64,000 nt of DNA from Alphaproteobacteria bacterium. Its GTDB lineage: Bacteria > Pseudomonadota > Alphaproteobacteria > Rs-D84. The notes below the pieces were generated by a model. It saw only the letters and a program-made list of their open reading frames with translations. It was not told the DNA's origin and ran no database searches. Numbering within the stretch: position 1 is the stretch's first letter; each line of letters begins with the position of its first letter. Location of the stretch: NCBI GenBank assembly GCA_017535105.1, contig JAFXUI010000004.1, forward strand, positions 62,001 to 126,000, written 5' to 3'. Shown here in pieces: positions 34,136 through 42,743 of the stretch. The translations under genes were made by a program, and so were the position numbers.

Positions 34136-34960
34136 ATGACTTGGACAATACTGATCTTGTTATTGGCAATTGCGTTGTTCTTGTTCGGCGGTATGCTGAT
34201 TAAGGCTGATGCAAAGAAACCAACAATGGGTCTTATGATTTGTAAAAAATCAATCAAATTGGTTGCTATTGTTTTGATTGCTGGCTGTGTCACACGCTTG
34301 TACACACCATACTATCTTACAAATGTCAACCCTGTTATCGTGAAAGATATGATAACTGCTATGCAGGCGCAAGAACAGGTTGAAAAGAACAAAGCCGTTC
34401 GTGCATACGTTCGTTCAAACGCAGCAAAGATGATGGCTGATGCCCCAATTTTGGGTAATCGTGATGCCAAGAAAACAATCTTTGTTTGGACAGACTTCAG
34501 CTGCCCATTCTGCCGCCGTGTTCATGGCGAATTGGCACGTGTTTTGGATGAACGTGACGATGTTCGCGTAGTTATCAAGAACTTCTCGATTCACGGCGCA
34601 TTGTCCGATGGTCCAGCAAAGGCTGCAATTGCTGCAAAAATGCAAGATGCAGACAAAGCTGCTGTTTTTGTTGACATGATGATGACACGTGACTTTTACA
34701 GCCAAGAAGATATGAAAGATCAATCGAAATTGGCGGGCAAGGTCGAAGCAAACATCATGAAGATGGCAAAAGAAGCTGGTTTGGATACAGACAAGCTGAA
34801 AGCCGACATGAAGAACGAAATTGTTTCTCGTGAATTGGCAAATGTTCGTGATTTGGCACAACGTTTTGAAATCAACGGTACACCATTCTTGGTTATCGGT
34901 GACGAAGCGTTCCCAGGTGCAATTCCATATGAACAAATCATGAAAGCATTGGATAAATAA
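34136..34960 (+). CDS. Membrane-anchored DsbA-like thiol oxidoreductase
   Basis: 274 aa. Two hydrophobic segments near the N-terminus (~4-22 and ~40-60) anchor it to the inner membrane. The thioredoxin fold begins at ~105 with FVWTDFSCPFCRRVHGE: active site Cys123-P-F-Cys126. The cis-Pro loop GTPFLVIGD (~255) and DsbA/Com1-type helical insertion are present. Enzymes with CPFC can form disulfide bonds in exported proteins. It is probably relevant to the several cysteine-rich secreted proteins in this window, though not adjacent to them. No DsbB is in the window. Flanked by its own terminator. Confidence 0.88.
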   Translation: MTWTILILLLAIALFLFGGMLIKADAKKPTMGLMICKKSIKLVAIVLIAGCVTRLYTPYYLTNVNPVIVKDMITAMQAQEQVEKNKAVRAYVRSNAAKMMADAPILGNRDAKKTIFVWTDFSCPFCRRVHGELARVLDERDDVRVVIKNFSIHGALSDGPAKAAIAAKMQDADKAAVFVDMMMTRDFYSQEDMKDQSKLAGKVEANIMKMAKEAGLDTDKLKADMKNEIVSRELANVRDLAQRFEINGTPFLVIGDEAFPGAIPYEQIMKALDK

Positions 34961-34982
34961 TTGTTCAATGTCGGAAATTAAA

Positions 34983-35009
34983 AACCACCGCAATCGCGGT
35001 GGTTTTTTT
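34983..35009 (+). terminator. Terminator after the DsbA-like gene
   Basis: AACCACCGC-AATC-GCGGTGGTT followed by seven T. The rest of the gap (35010-35240) holds no gene; a weak TTGACA (35129-35134) with TTAAAA (35152-35157) may drive the next gene. Confidence 0.9.
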
Positions 35010-35240
35010 GTACGGTACAGAGTGTTATTCCAAATGACATCCGCCATTGCGGGCAAAGAGAGCAATCGTAAATAACAGTTGCAAAAAGTGTTTGTTTTTG
35101 ATGATGACAGATTTGAACGTTTTTATAATTGACAAAGTGCCAAGATGCTTATTAAAATCACTGCAGGAAGGTGTAAAAATCTAGTCATCCCCAGATTTGA
35201 TGAACGCTGGGCGTCGGACTTTTGGGGAAAGGGGAATAAA

Positions 35241-37052
35241 ATGAATCGGAATAAAAGCCGTTTTTTGACGCTTGTTTTTTCATGTTTCTTTGCGATGTTT
35301 ATGGTTGGTAATGCATTTGCTATCAAGTGCAGCACAGGTCAGTATGTGAGTCCTAGTGGTCATTATTGCCTATCATGTGACATGGCTGGCCCCTCGGGTT
35401 CATATACATGTAATAACAATTATACTGTTTCATGTAAAGAGGGTTATGTCTGGACGTCCAGCCGTATTTATTATCACTATAGCAGTGGCTCTTTAGAAGC
35501 AACATATTGTTGCCCGCCGGCAGACGTATATCAGGATATTGCTGGGTACAGCCGCTGTTTATCCCAATGGTCTAATTATGGTGGCGACTACAAGCAGGGT
35601 ACAGAGTACGACAATGGCGCAACGGTTGTTAATCATGAGTATACATGTCCGTCGGGGTATACGCGCGTAATGAAACCATTTGTCGGGTGGGGTGATAGTG
35701 GGGGTGGTTCTGGAAAAGCGAAGTATTATAATAATATTCCGCAATATGCATGCTGTTTAAACGAACATACATATTTGGGCCCGGACGGTACAACCAAGTT
35801 CTGTGCCGATGATAAAACAAATTTGTATTCGTCTCGTGACGAAAGAATAGCATTTATTGAAGAAAAATCAGATGGCACCAAAGAGTTCAAGTGTCTTGCA
35901 ACTGGGTGGACGAACTATGGCAATCGTAACTTTCGTGCGGCAATAATGAATCGTGACCACATTGACACGCCAAACGCTCGGTCGTATTGGGCTTGTCAGT
36001 CAGTTTTGTATTACAGCAATCAACCCTGTTCAAGTTCCTACTCGCCACCGGAAATTAGCTGTGGCGGTAGTGACGGTTTTACAGTAAGTTGTTACAATCC
36101 GATAACGGACGAAAGTTCTGGCAAGGTGACAGGTTATAACAATAACAAATCGGGATATCCAATGGATGGTACCTCGTACCGGGGATGCGAAGTAGATGTG
36201 GCGGTATCGGGTAAAACGGGTTGTAAAGATAACAAAGTTATATATCGTTATGATTTAAGCACAAGTGGCAGTTATGCACCAAGTTCTATTAATTATACCA
36301 GTACGGGATATGATACGGTGATGGGCACATTTTTTGATTCTTCCTATGCAGAAACAGCGGATTGGGTGCTGAAAGAGCGCATATTTTCTGCGCAACCGGG
36401 ATATTACATGAGCGGACTGGATACGTGTGCACAATGTGATGACAAGACTTATTCTAAGGGTGGTAATGTCAGAAGTTGTAAACAATGTCCATATTATGGT
36501 GGACATACATGGTTGATAGAAGACTTGACTTCAGATACAGAGGGGGAATTTATTGCATATCCAGAAAGGTTGTTTGTTGGTGCCTTGGACGGTGGTACCC
36601 AGGTAGATGACAATAACAATCAATCTTGCAAGTTTCCCGCAGACAATATCACAAGAATTGGCGGAACGTACACAAATCAACGATGTACATTTGACGATAC
36701 TGGCGCAACGTACAATGTCGAATTACCTTTTTATTCGGGAGATAACTGTTCTTGTGAATATGTCTATGACTATAATGGATATTCTGGCTGTAAGGCACTT
36801 TTTGTTAGGGGATTAGAAGAAAAGATGGATGAGGTATGTCGTGAAGGTGGAGAAGATGAATGTGGGCTTCGTTTTTACGATGAAGGACATTGGCCGTTAT
36901 ACTATAATGCCACTAGTCTTGGTGCATCTGATGATCCTAGTGACCTTGAATTCACAACGCTGTATGATGCCCAAATGTTTGTTCGTGATGTTGTGGAAGA
37001 GTTTGGTGTGCCAATTGGGTGCTTGAGTTTTAGTATTGAATATGCCCAATAA
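35241..37052 (+). CDS. Large secreted cysteine-rich protein, 603 aa
   Basis: No family recognised. The start at 35241 has a strong purine-rich ribosome site and gives a signal peptide (MNRNKSRFLTLVFSCFFAMFMVGNAFA). The mature protein is full of cysteines, Tyr, Gly and Ser. The first segment CSTGQYVSPSGHYCLSC and a later one PGYYMSG..TCAQCDDKTYSKGGNVRSCKQCP look like growth-factor-receptor/TNFR-type modules (C-x-x-C-x-n-G-x-Y), commonly disulfide-linked. It does not carry the C-x6-C-x4-C-x9-C-x-C fingerprint of the main family. Probably extracellular. Single gene. Confidence 0.75.
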   Translation: MNRNKSRFLTLVFSCFFAMFMVGNAFAIKCSTGQYVSPSGHYCLSCDMAGPSGSYTCNNNYTVSCKEGYVWTSSRIYYHYSSGSLEATYCCPPADVYQDIAGYSRCLSQWSNYGGDYKQGTEYDNGATVVNHEYTCPSGYTRVMKPFVGWGDSGGGSGKAKYYNNIPQYACCLNEHTYLGPDGTTKFCADDKTNLYSSRDERIAFIEEKSDGTKEFKCLATGWTNYGNRNFRAAIMNRDHIDTPNARSYWACQSVLYYSNQPCSSSYSPPEISCGGSDGFTVSCYNPITDESSGKVTGYNNNKSGYPMDGTSYRGCEVDVAVSGKTGCKDNKVIYRYDLSTSGSYAPSSINYTSTGYDTVMGTFFDSSYAETADWVLKERIFSAQPGYYMSGLDTCAQCDDKTYSKGGNVRSCKQCPYYGGHTWLIEDLTSDTEGEFIAYPERLFVGALDGGTQVDDNNNQSCKFPADNITRIGGTYTNQRCTFDDTGATYNVELPFYSGDNCSCEYVYDYNGYSGCKALFVRGLEEKMDEVCREGGEDECGLRFYDEGHWPLYYNATSLGASDDPSDLEFTTLYDAQMFVRDVVEEFGVPIGCLSFSIEYAQ

Positions 37053-37116
37053 AACCCATCGGCCCAGTTGGAAGCACAGGGTGTTTTTGTATATGAATTT
37101 AGGATACTTTGTGGTT

Positions 37117-37845
37117 TTACATTACAAAGTCTTCGCCCAGATAGACCTTTTTAACCATTTCGTCGTTGATGATTTCTTTGGTGGTGCCTTGCTTTAATAT
37201 TTTTCCATCGTGCAAGACGTAACTGCGGTCGGTAATCCCCAACGTTTCGCGAACATTGTGGTCGGTGATAATCACGCCCAAACCGCGATTTTTTAATTGC
37301 GACACCAGCGAACGAATTTCATTAACAGCAATTGGGTCAATTCCGGCAAATGGTTCGTCCAACAAAATAAACTTTGGGTCGTTTGCCAACGCGCGCGCAA
37401 TTTCCACACGGCGCCGTTCACCACCCGACAATGCCGTTGCCGGACTGTTCCGCAGTGATGATATAGCAAATTCTTCCAATAACGCATCTAACTTTTGTTT
37501 GCGTTTTTTCTTGTCCGGTTCAACAACTTCCAAAATCGACATAATGTTTTGTTCAACCGTCATGCCACGGAAAACACTGTTTTCCTGGGGTAAATAACCA
37601 ATGTGCAAACGGGCACGCTGATAGAACGGCAGATGGGTAATATCCTGGGAATTCAAAAATATTTGTCCGCCGGTGGCATTTAACTGGCCCGTTATACAAT
37701 AGAACGCGGTTGTTTTTCCCGCACCGTTTGGCCCAAGCAAGCCGACCGATTCGCCCTGGCGTGCGTACATTGATATGTCACGCAGAACCATGCGTTTGCC
37801 ATACGACTTTGATAAATGTTCAACACGTAATTCAGATTGCTTCAT
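37117..37845 (-). CDS. lptB: Lipopolysaccharide export ABC transporter ATP-binding protein
   Basis: ATPase that powers LPS extraction from the inner membrane by LptBFG. Walker A GPNGAGKTT (~38-46), Q-loop YLPQENSVF, signature LSGGERRRVEIARA, Walker B FILLDEPFAGIDP and ITDHNVRETL with the switch His are all clear. Length 242 aa is standard. The start overlaps the stop of lptC by 4 bases (ATGA), so LptC and LptB are translationally coupled. No lptA or rpoN is next to it here. Confidence 0.96.
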   Translation of the reverse strand: MKQSELRVEHLSKSYGKRMVLRDISMYARQGESVGLLGPNGAGKTTAFYCITGQLNATGGQIFLNSQDITHLPFYQRARLHIGYLPQENSVFRGMTVEQNIMSILEVVEPDKKKRKQKLDALLEEFAISSLRNSPATALSGGERRRVEIARALANDPKFILLDEPFAGIDPIAVNEIRSLVSQLKNRGLGVIITDHNVRETLGITDRSYVLHDGKILKQGTTKEIINDEMVKKVYLGEDFVM

Positions 37846-38321
37846 AGTTTTATCACCAATTCATCTGTTAATATTTTGTCGTTTGTTGTTGAATCAACAT
37901 GTACGTTTCCCGTCAGCGTAATAGAACGCTTTTGTATGTCATAACGGCCCGAACGCGCAGAAAGTTTTGTTGTTTCGTTTTTGCCGTCAACTGGGCGTGT
38001 AATTGTTCCAGATACCACGTCCAAGAAAACAATATTTGGGTTATCATATTCTTTGCGGGCGGTGTTTGCGTGAATCTGAAACGGGTTGCCGTCACGGTCG
38101 ATGCCGGTAAATGCCGCGTTCGTCATCTTGAATTGATTTGTCGCGATATCCTGCATATTTATTGCGGATATCGGGGTCCATAACAATTGGTGCGTGAACA
38201 ATGCGCCCGCAACCAATGCGGCCACCATTATCAAGCCCCAGCCCGTGAAAAAGAACTGCCACAGACGTTGCAGGCGGCGATGTTTTGTAAATATAATAAA
38301 TGTACGGCGATCCGTTGTCAT
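37842..38321 (-). CDS. lptC: Lipopolysaccharide export protein LptC
   Basis: Bitopic protein that receives LPS from LptB2FG. The start at 38321 (MTTDRRTFIIFTKHRRLQRL) is chosen over a 12-codon-longer reading because the next hydrophobic segment then sits at ~25-48 as expected. The periplasmic part has NAAFTGIDRDGNPFQIHANTARKEYDN, ARSGRYDIQKRSITLTGNVHVDS, the OstA/LptA-like beta-jellyroll repeats. Length 159 aa is normal. It heads the lptC-lptB operon. Confidence 0.85.
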   Translation of the reverse strand: MTTDRRTFIIFTKHRRLQRLWQFFFTGWGLIMVAALVAGALFTHQLLWTPISAINMQDIATNQFKMTNAAFTGIDRDGNPFQIHANTARKEYDNPNIVFLDVVSGTITRPVDGKNETTKLSARSGRYDIQKRSITLTGNVHVDSTTNDKILTDELVIKL

Positions 38322-38366
38322 ATTACATACTTTAACGCGACCGGCAACAAAAAGCAATTTTTATAT

Positions 38367-38394
38367 TTGTTTGACGTCTGTTTTGTGATATAAT
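38367..38394 (+). promoter_or_regulatory. Extended -10 promoter of the 38409 gene
   Basis: TTGTTT (38367-38372), spacer 16, then TATAAT (38389-38394) preceded by TG at the extended -10 position. Confidence 0.65.
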
Positions 38395-38408
38395 ATTACG
38401 CAAGAGAG

Positions 38409-39215
38409 ATGAAAAAAGCCTTATTTGCTATTGCTGGGTTGGTTTCGTGCATGACCGCGACTGTGGCCATGGGTGCGGTTACTGTCAAAAAAGCGGCCCC
38501 AGTTGCAACCCAGGCGGCATCAACAACCAATAGCGCGGGCAGTTTGGTTCCTACGGTTTTATCACTTGTTTCCAATGTTCAACAACTGACGTCAAAACAA
38601 AATGACATGATGATTGAATGTGTACCGTCAAGTGCGGAAATAACATTTGTTAATAATATTGTGAAAGAGTGGGCCAAGACCGGTGCAATGTCTGCCAAGG
38701 ATGTTCAGAAAAAACTTAAACGTAAACCTTGTGCGGGTGGTTCGGGATATGCGTTTGATATAGAGTATAATGCGGCGACTGGTCTGGACGATGTTTGTTA
38801 CGATTATTTTGTCGGGTATGGTAATGAAGGAATGGTTTGGTATGGTTTTCCAAAGGTCGGCAAAACCGAATACTGTGATGACGGTTCTAAAAACTGTAAA
38901 AATAAAAAGACGGCTTCGGACATATATGAAATATTCGATTTAGTTGATTTTGGTTATGCTGATTATACCAAGGCAGAGGCAACAATGGCGGCAAAACTGA
39001 TTGCCAAGGTCGATGAATGTACCGATAAAAAACTTAGCCAAAAGAAGCGCGAAATGTGGGGTGAATTTTTGACTACAACGATTGGTGGGGTCGGTCAAAA
39101 AACAAATACCTCTGCGATTATGGATACTGTTGGCGGTATTACTAAGGGTGGCACGAACGTATCAAGTGGTCTGTCGTCACTGGGGTCGGTCGCAACACAG
39201 TTTTTGAATAAATAA
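38409..39215 (+). CDS. Secreted hypothetical protein, 268 aa
   Basis: No family recognised. Signal peptide residues 1-22 (ending AMGA). The mature protein is Ala/Thr/Ser-rich at first, then has six to eight cysteines (IECVPSS, RKPCAGG, DVCYDYF, EYCDDGSKNC, DECTDKK), and a Gly/Ser/Thr-rich C-terminus ending in LGSVATQFLNK, which could form a glycine-rich anchor. Next gene starts 81 bases on with its own -10 box, so it is a separate unit. The 1:1 pairing with an OmpA-like lipoprotein suggests an envelope role. Confidence 0.7.
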   Translation: MKKALFAIAGLVSCMTATVAMGAVTVKKAAPVATQAASTTNSAGSLVPTVLSLVSNVQQLTSKQNDMMIECVPSSAEITFVNNIVKEWAKTGAMSAKDVQKKLKRKPCAGGSGYAFDIEYNAATGLDDVCYDYFVGYGNEGMVWYGFPKVGKTEYCDDGSKNCKNKKTASDIYEIFDLVDFGYADYTKAEATMAAKLIAKVDECTDKKLSQKKREMWGEFLTTTIGGVGQKTNTSAIMDTVGGITKGGTNVSSGLSSLGSVATQFLNK

Positions 39216-39262
39216 TATTTAATGTGTTGTTTTTTCTGCTGGACTCGTTTTACGAAAAATCG

Positions 39263-39268
39263 TATAAT
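39263..39268 (+). promoter_or_regulatory. -10 box of the OmpA-like lipoprotein gene
   Basis: TATAAT 28 bases before the start codon at 39296. Confidence 0.5.
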
Positions 39269-39295
39269 ATGGAATACAAGGGAAAGGGGACGTTA

Positions 39296-40843
39296 ATGAA
39301 AGTAACATCTTGTACTTCAACATATTTATTAATGGCGGTTTGTGCGTTGGGACTGGCGGGTTGCGCCGGTAATTCGGACGACAATGTGCGTGGCAATGTT
39401 GTTACGCCAACGGTCGATTATGTTGAGAGGTTAGACGTGTATTCTGCACCACATCAAGATTCTTTCTTGAATCAGTTGGCAATGAATTATCGTTCGTACG
39501 CAATATACAATGCGCGCACAAGTGGCTATCCGGAAATGGGCGAATTGTTTGCACAAAAAGCGGTCGCTGCTTTTTCGGGTGAAGTTCCATTCCCAGAAAC
39601 AATGGAAAATTGGCCGGTTGATGACGAAGATACGTCCTTTGAATTGTACACTGCGTACAGCGATTTGATGGAACAATTGCAAAATGATGCAAGTTATAAT
39701 CAGCCAGAATTATCGGCCGAAGTTCAAGCCAAATATGATTGCTGGTTGTCGGCAACTTCTACGGGCCAATATGCAACCGCCGCTCAGTGCAAGGAAAGAT
39801 TTGAAAAATCTTTGGCCGCATTGCGTGATTGTAAGGGTGGCAAGGTTATAAATAAAAAACCGGCATCGCCAAAAGTTGTTGCAGATGTCAAAGTTGGTGA
39901 AACAGAAACGATTGTCCAAGAATCATCAACAACATATTATCCAGAAACACGTTCAATGACCGCTATGCGTGGGGCGGGGGCGCCGGCACGTGAAGGGGTT
40001 ATTATTGTGAACAATGTGAATGTTCCAGAACATTTGATAAATCCAGTTCCTGTTCAGCCAATGGTGTTTAACCAAAATATCTATGGCGGCAGCAAGAGCG
40101 TCAGCAACAGTGGTAATTCACTGGACGCGCGCCGTTTGGGTGTTGTTAATGCGGTGTCGGGTAATTGCCCATGTGCCGCGGCAAAGCAGTGTGATGCAGA
40201 AGTACAGCCATGCCCACTGGCCGAAGAATCTGTGCCGTGTGATTGCGAATTTGTCGAAGAAGAACCAGTTGTCGAAGAAGTCCCAATGATTTCCGAAGAA
40301 TTGGTCACTCGTGAAGAATTCATCAATATGATGATGGCAATGCGTGAAGAATTGGCGGCTATAAACGCACGCTTGGATAAATTACAGGCAGCGGCCGGTG
40401 AAAAGACAATGATAAAGGTTCAACAGATTCCGCTGGAACCAAAACAGCACGTTATGGAAGAAGTGTTCGAAGTTCGCTTTGATTTCAACAAGGCAACAAT
40501 CAAACCAGAATATCGCGATTTGATTGAAAAGTTGGCCACTGCGACCCAGGAAAACAAGAATATCAAGGTTTCGGTTGTTGGACATACAGATACATCTGGA
40601 ACCAAGAGTTATAACTATGCTTTGGGCGGTCGTCGTGCCGAAGCGGTCCAAAAGATGCTGATTGAATATGGTATCCCGGCAAGCCAGATTGTCGCGGTAT
40701 CATCGGGCGAAGAAGATTTGGCGGTACCAACCCCAGATAACACGCCGAACGCGGAAAACCGCCGTGTGCGCGTTGTCAAAGAAACATACTATACCCAAAA
40801 CGAACCAGCCGGCACACCGGTCGCGATCGAAGTTGGGGAATAG
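39296..40843 (+). CDS. OmpA-family lipoprotein with a long cysteine- and acid-rich linker, 515 aa
   Basis: The start at 39296 gives a lipoprotein signal peptide with lipobox LAGC (Cys23). Residues ~30-230 are a soluble domain, ~230-400 a long linker that includes a cysteine cluster CPCAAAKQCDAEVQPCPL..CDCEF and an acidic Pro/Val/Glu-rich segment. The C-terminal ~120 residues are an OmpA/Pal-type peptidoglycan-binding domain: VRFDFNKATIKPEYRDLIEKLA, VSVVGHTDTSGTKSYNYALGGRRAEAVQKML and NRRVRVV. It thus tethers the outer membrane to the wall. The cysteine-rich linker is unusual for Pal-like proteins. Confidence 0.88.
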   Translation: MKVTSCTSTYLLMAVCALGLAGCAGNSDDNVRGNVVTPTVDYVERLDVYSAPHQDSFLNQLAMNYRSYAIYNARTSGYPEMGELFAQKAVAAFSGEVPFPETMENWPVDDEDTSFELYTAYSDLMEQLQNDASYNQPELSAEVQAKYDCWLSATSTGQYATAAQCKERFEKSLAALRDCKGGKVINKKPASPKVVADVKVGETETIVQESSTTYYPETRSMTAMRGAGAPAREGVIIVNNVNVPEHLINPVPVQPMVFNQNIYGGSKSVSNSGNSLDARRLGVVNAVSGNCPCAAAKQCDAEVQPCPLAEESVPCDCEFVEEEPVVEEVPMISEELVTREEFINMMMAMREELAAINARLDKLQAAAGEKTMIKVQQIPLEPKQHVMEEVFEVRFDFNKATIKPEYRDLIEKLATATQENKNIKVSVVGHTDTSGTKSYNYALGGRRAEAVQKMLIEYGIPASQIVAVSSGEEDLAVPTPDNTPNAENRRVRVVKETYYTQNEPAGTPVAIEVGE

Positions 40844-40887
40844 GTTGGGTGGTATAAAATAAACTTGACAAAATCTGGAAATAGTAC

Positions 40888-40915
40888 TTGACAATTGGTT
40901 TTGTGAGTATATACT
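40888..40915 (+). promoter_or_regulatory. Strong promoter of the 43-aa gene
   Basis: Consensus TTGACA (40888-40893) and TATACT (40910-40915), 16-base spacer; another TTGACA lies at 40865-40870. Confidence 0.75.
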
Positions 40916-40954
40916 GGGGGTTGTCAGAGAGATGTTTTGAATAGAGGTAAAAAC

Positions 40955-41086
40955 ATGACTGATAAGGCAAAATCATTCAAGGCGGGTTCCCGAGGTGTCG
41001 GTTTCAAGAAGGCGACCCAAGCGGTGAATTTGCAGAAGGCATTTGAACCATACGGTATCGTTTTCTCTGACGAGAACGAGAAGTAA
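40955..41086 (+). CDS. Small basic protein, 43 aa, unknown
   Basis: A short frame, not long enough for routine gene calling, but well supported. It has a strong consensus promoter 40 bases upstream, a ribosome site AGAGGT at eight bases, an ATG start, and a strong hairpin terminator 30 bases after the stop. The peptide begins MTDKAKSFKAGSRG and ends FSDENEK; the N-terminal half is basic and the C-terminal end acidic, with a short hydrophobic stretch in the middle. No signal peptide or membrane segment. I do not recognise a family; a nucleic-acid- or protein-binding role would be a guess. Confidence 0.65.
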   Translation: MTDKAKSFKAGSRGVGFKKATQAVNLQKAFEPYGIVFSDENEK

Positions 41087-41114
41087 TTTATCGAAACATT
41101 TGAAACACTATTTT

Positions 41115-41151
41115 ATGATGGGGATGCGTTGCGCGTTCCCATCATTTTTTT
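41115..41151. terminator. Terminator after the 43-aa gene
   Basis: ATGATGGG ... CCCATCAT with a 14-base loop and a T7 run; it also lies at the 3' end of the convergent 41150-41335 gene. Confidence 0.8.
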
Positions 41152-41335
41152 ATTTTACAGTTGAACGAAATAATGACCAAAGCCACGCAATTACCGTCCA
41201 GCCCAACAACCAACTGGCACAACGAATACGGGTTGTGTTTGTTTTGTCTTGTTCTGTTTTGCCGGCAAGGTATGATGGCATAATGATAACCAAAGCCAGC
41301 AGTAAAATCGCAATAATATACTTTACAATAACCAT
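41150..41335 (-). CDS. Small membrane protein, superinfection-immunity-like (61 aa)
   Basis: Two hydrophobic segments (~4-24 and ~38-56) joined by a polar loop with TNTTRIRCASWLLGWTVIAWLWSLF. The LLGWTxIxW block resembles the Imm_superinfect family of small membrane proteins found in many bacteria and in T4; the family has no agreed function outside phage. It lies on the minus strand downstream of eno, after a hairpin terminator, so it may be expressed by read-through or from a promoter I cannot see. A short, plausible gene. Confidence 0.55.
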   Translation of the reverse strand: MVIVKYIIAILLLALVIIMPSYLAGKTEQDKTNTTRIRCASWLLGWTVIAWLWSLFRSTVK

Positions 41336-41341
41336 TTTCTA

Positions 41342-41370
41342 AAAATAAACGGGGGTTTTGCCCCCGTTTC
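41342..41370 (-). terminator. Terminator of eno
   Basis: AAACGGGGG-TTTTG-CCCCCGTTT hairpin, T-rich run on the minus strand. Confidence 0.88.
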
Positions 41371-41386
41371 CCTTTTATTTATGTCC

Positions 41387-42649
41387 TTATATACCATATT
41401 TTGCGGATTTGTCCAGTTCTTCTTCAATTCTTATTAACTGGTTATATTTTGCCATACGGTCGGTGCGTGACATAGAACCTGTTTTTATTTGTCCCGCATT
41501 TGTTGCGACCGCCAAGTCTGCGATTGTGGTATCTTCGGTTTCGCCACTGCGGTGTGAAACGATTACACCGTATTTCGCATCTTGGGCCATTTTAATTGCA
41601 CGCAGAGTTTCGGTCAGTGTGCCGATTTGATTTACCTTTATCAAAATAGCATTTGCGACGTGTAATTTAATTCCGCGTTCCAATCGTGCCGGATTTGTCA
41701 CGAATAAATCATCGCCAACCAATTGGCACTTGTCGCCGATTTTTGCGGTCAATTTTTCCCAACCAGCCCAATCTTCTTCGGCCAGTGCGTCTTCGATAGA
41801 AATGATTGGGTATTCAGATATCAATTTTTCATAGTATGCAATCATTTCGTCTGATGATAATTTTTGACCTTCGAACGAATAAACACCGTTATCAAAAAAT
41901 TCAGATGACGCAACGTCCAAACCGATGGAAACGTCCACACCCGGTTTATAATCCGCGGCGTTTATTGCGGAAATGATTGTATCCAGTGCTTCGCGACAAG
42001 AATGAAAGTTTGGCGCAAAGCCACCTTCGTCACCGACATTGGTTGAATTGCCACCGCGTTTCAATATTGTTTTTAAATTATGGAAAATCTCGGATCCCAT
42101 ACGGACCGCTTGGAATTCTGATTTTGCACCGTTTGGAATAATCATAAATTCCTGGGCGTCCAGTCCGTTGTCGGCGTGTGCGCCACCGTTAATTATGTTC
42201 ATCATGGGGCGGGGCAGAACGCATGGGTTATCGTTGCCGTATATTTTTGCGATATATTTGTACAATGGTAATTTCATTGCGTTTGCGGCCGCGTGCGCGA
42301 TTGCCAATGACACAGACAATATTGCGTTGGCACCCAATTTTTCTTTGTTTTGTGTACCATCAATTTGCAACATTTTTTCATCGATTTCTGATTGATGTGT
42401 TGCGTTCATACCAACGATTTTTGGGGCAATAATTTCGTTCACATTTTTGACGGCGGTTAAAACACCACGACCCATATATTCGGTTCCGCCATCGCGTAAT
42501 TCCAGTGCTTCGAATTGTCCAGTTGATGCACCCGATGGTACCGCCGCGCGACCAAATGCGCCACCGTTTAACGTCACATCGCATTCGATTGTTGGGTTGC
42601 CACGACTGTCCATTATCTGACGTGCAAAGATTTTTTCTATTTCGTACAT
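41387..42649 (-). CDS. eno: Enolase
   Basis: Glycolytic enzyme converting 2-phosphoglycerate to phosphoenolpyruvate, Mg-dependent. Start at 42649 ([22 protein letters not shown]) follows GGAGAAA; an eight-codon longer reading has no role. [39 protein letters not shown] and [17 protein letters not shown] are the catalytic/metal blocks, and [17 protein letters not shown] binds phosphate. Length 420 aa is standard. The gene is divergent from the autotransporter at 42744. Confidence 0.97.
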   Translation of the reverse strand: MYEIEKIFARQIMDSRGNPTIECDVTLNGGAFGRAAVPSGASTGQFEALELRDGGTEYMGRGVLTAVKNVNEIIAPKIVGMNATHQSEIDEKMLQIDGTQNKEKLGANAILSVSLAIAHAAANAMKLPLYKYIAKIYGNDNPCVLPRPMMNIINGGAHADNGLDAQEFMIIPNGAKSEFQAVRMGSEIFHNLKTILKRGGNSTNVGDEGGFAPNFHSCREALDTIISAINAADYKPGVDVSIGLDVASSEFFDNGVYSFEGQKLSSDEMIAYYEKLISEYPIISIEDALAEEDWAGWEKLTAKIGDKCQLVGDDLFVTNPARLERGIKLHVANAILIKVNQIGTLTETLRAIKMAQDAKYGVIVSHRSGETEDTTIADLAVATNAGQIKTGSMSRTDRMAKYNQLIRIEEELDKSAKYGI

Positions 42650-42678
42650 ATTTTTTTCTCCATTGTAATACAAAAGGT

Positions 42679-42707
42679 TTGTTTAAGGGGTCAATTTATG
42701 GTATAAT
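42679..42707 (+). promoter_or_regulatory. Promoter of the 1737-aa autotransporter
   Basis: TTGTTT (42679-42684) and a perfect TATAAT (42702-42707), spacer 17. The leader (to 42744) is A-rich with no Shine-Dalgarno, so initiation relies on an unstructured A/U-rich leader. Confidence 0.65.
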
Positions 42708-42743
42708 ATAAACACAAATACGATAATAAAAAAACAAAAAAAT

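Noticed and set aside
41150-41335. Phage defence role for the Imm_superinfect-like protein
   Set aside because: The family is broadly distributed outside phages, and no phage gene is nearby; kept only as a family resemblance.
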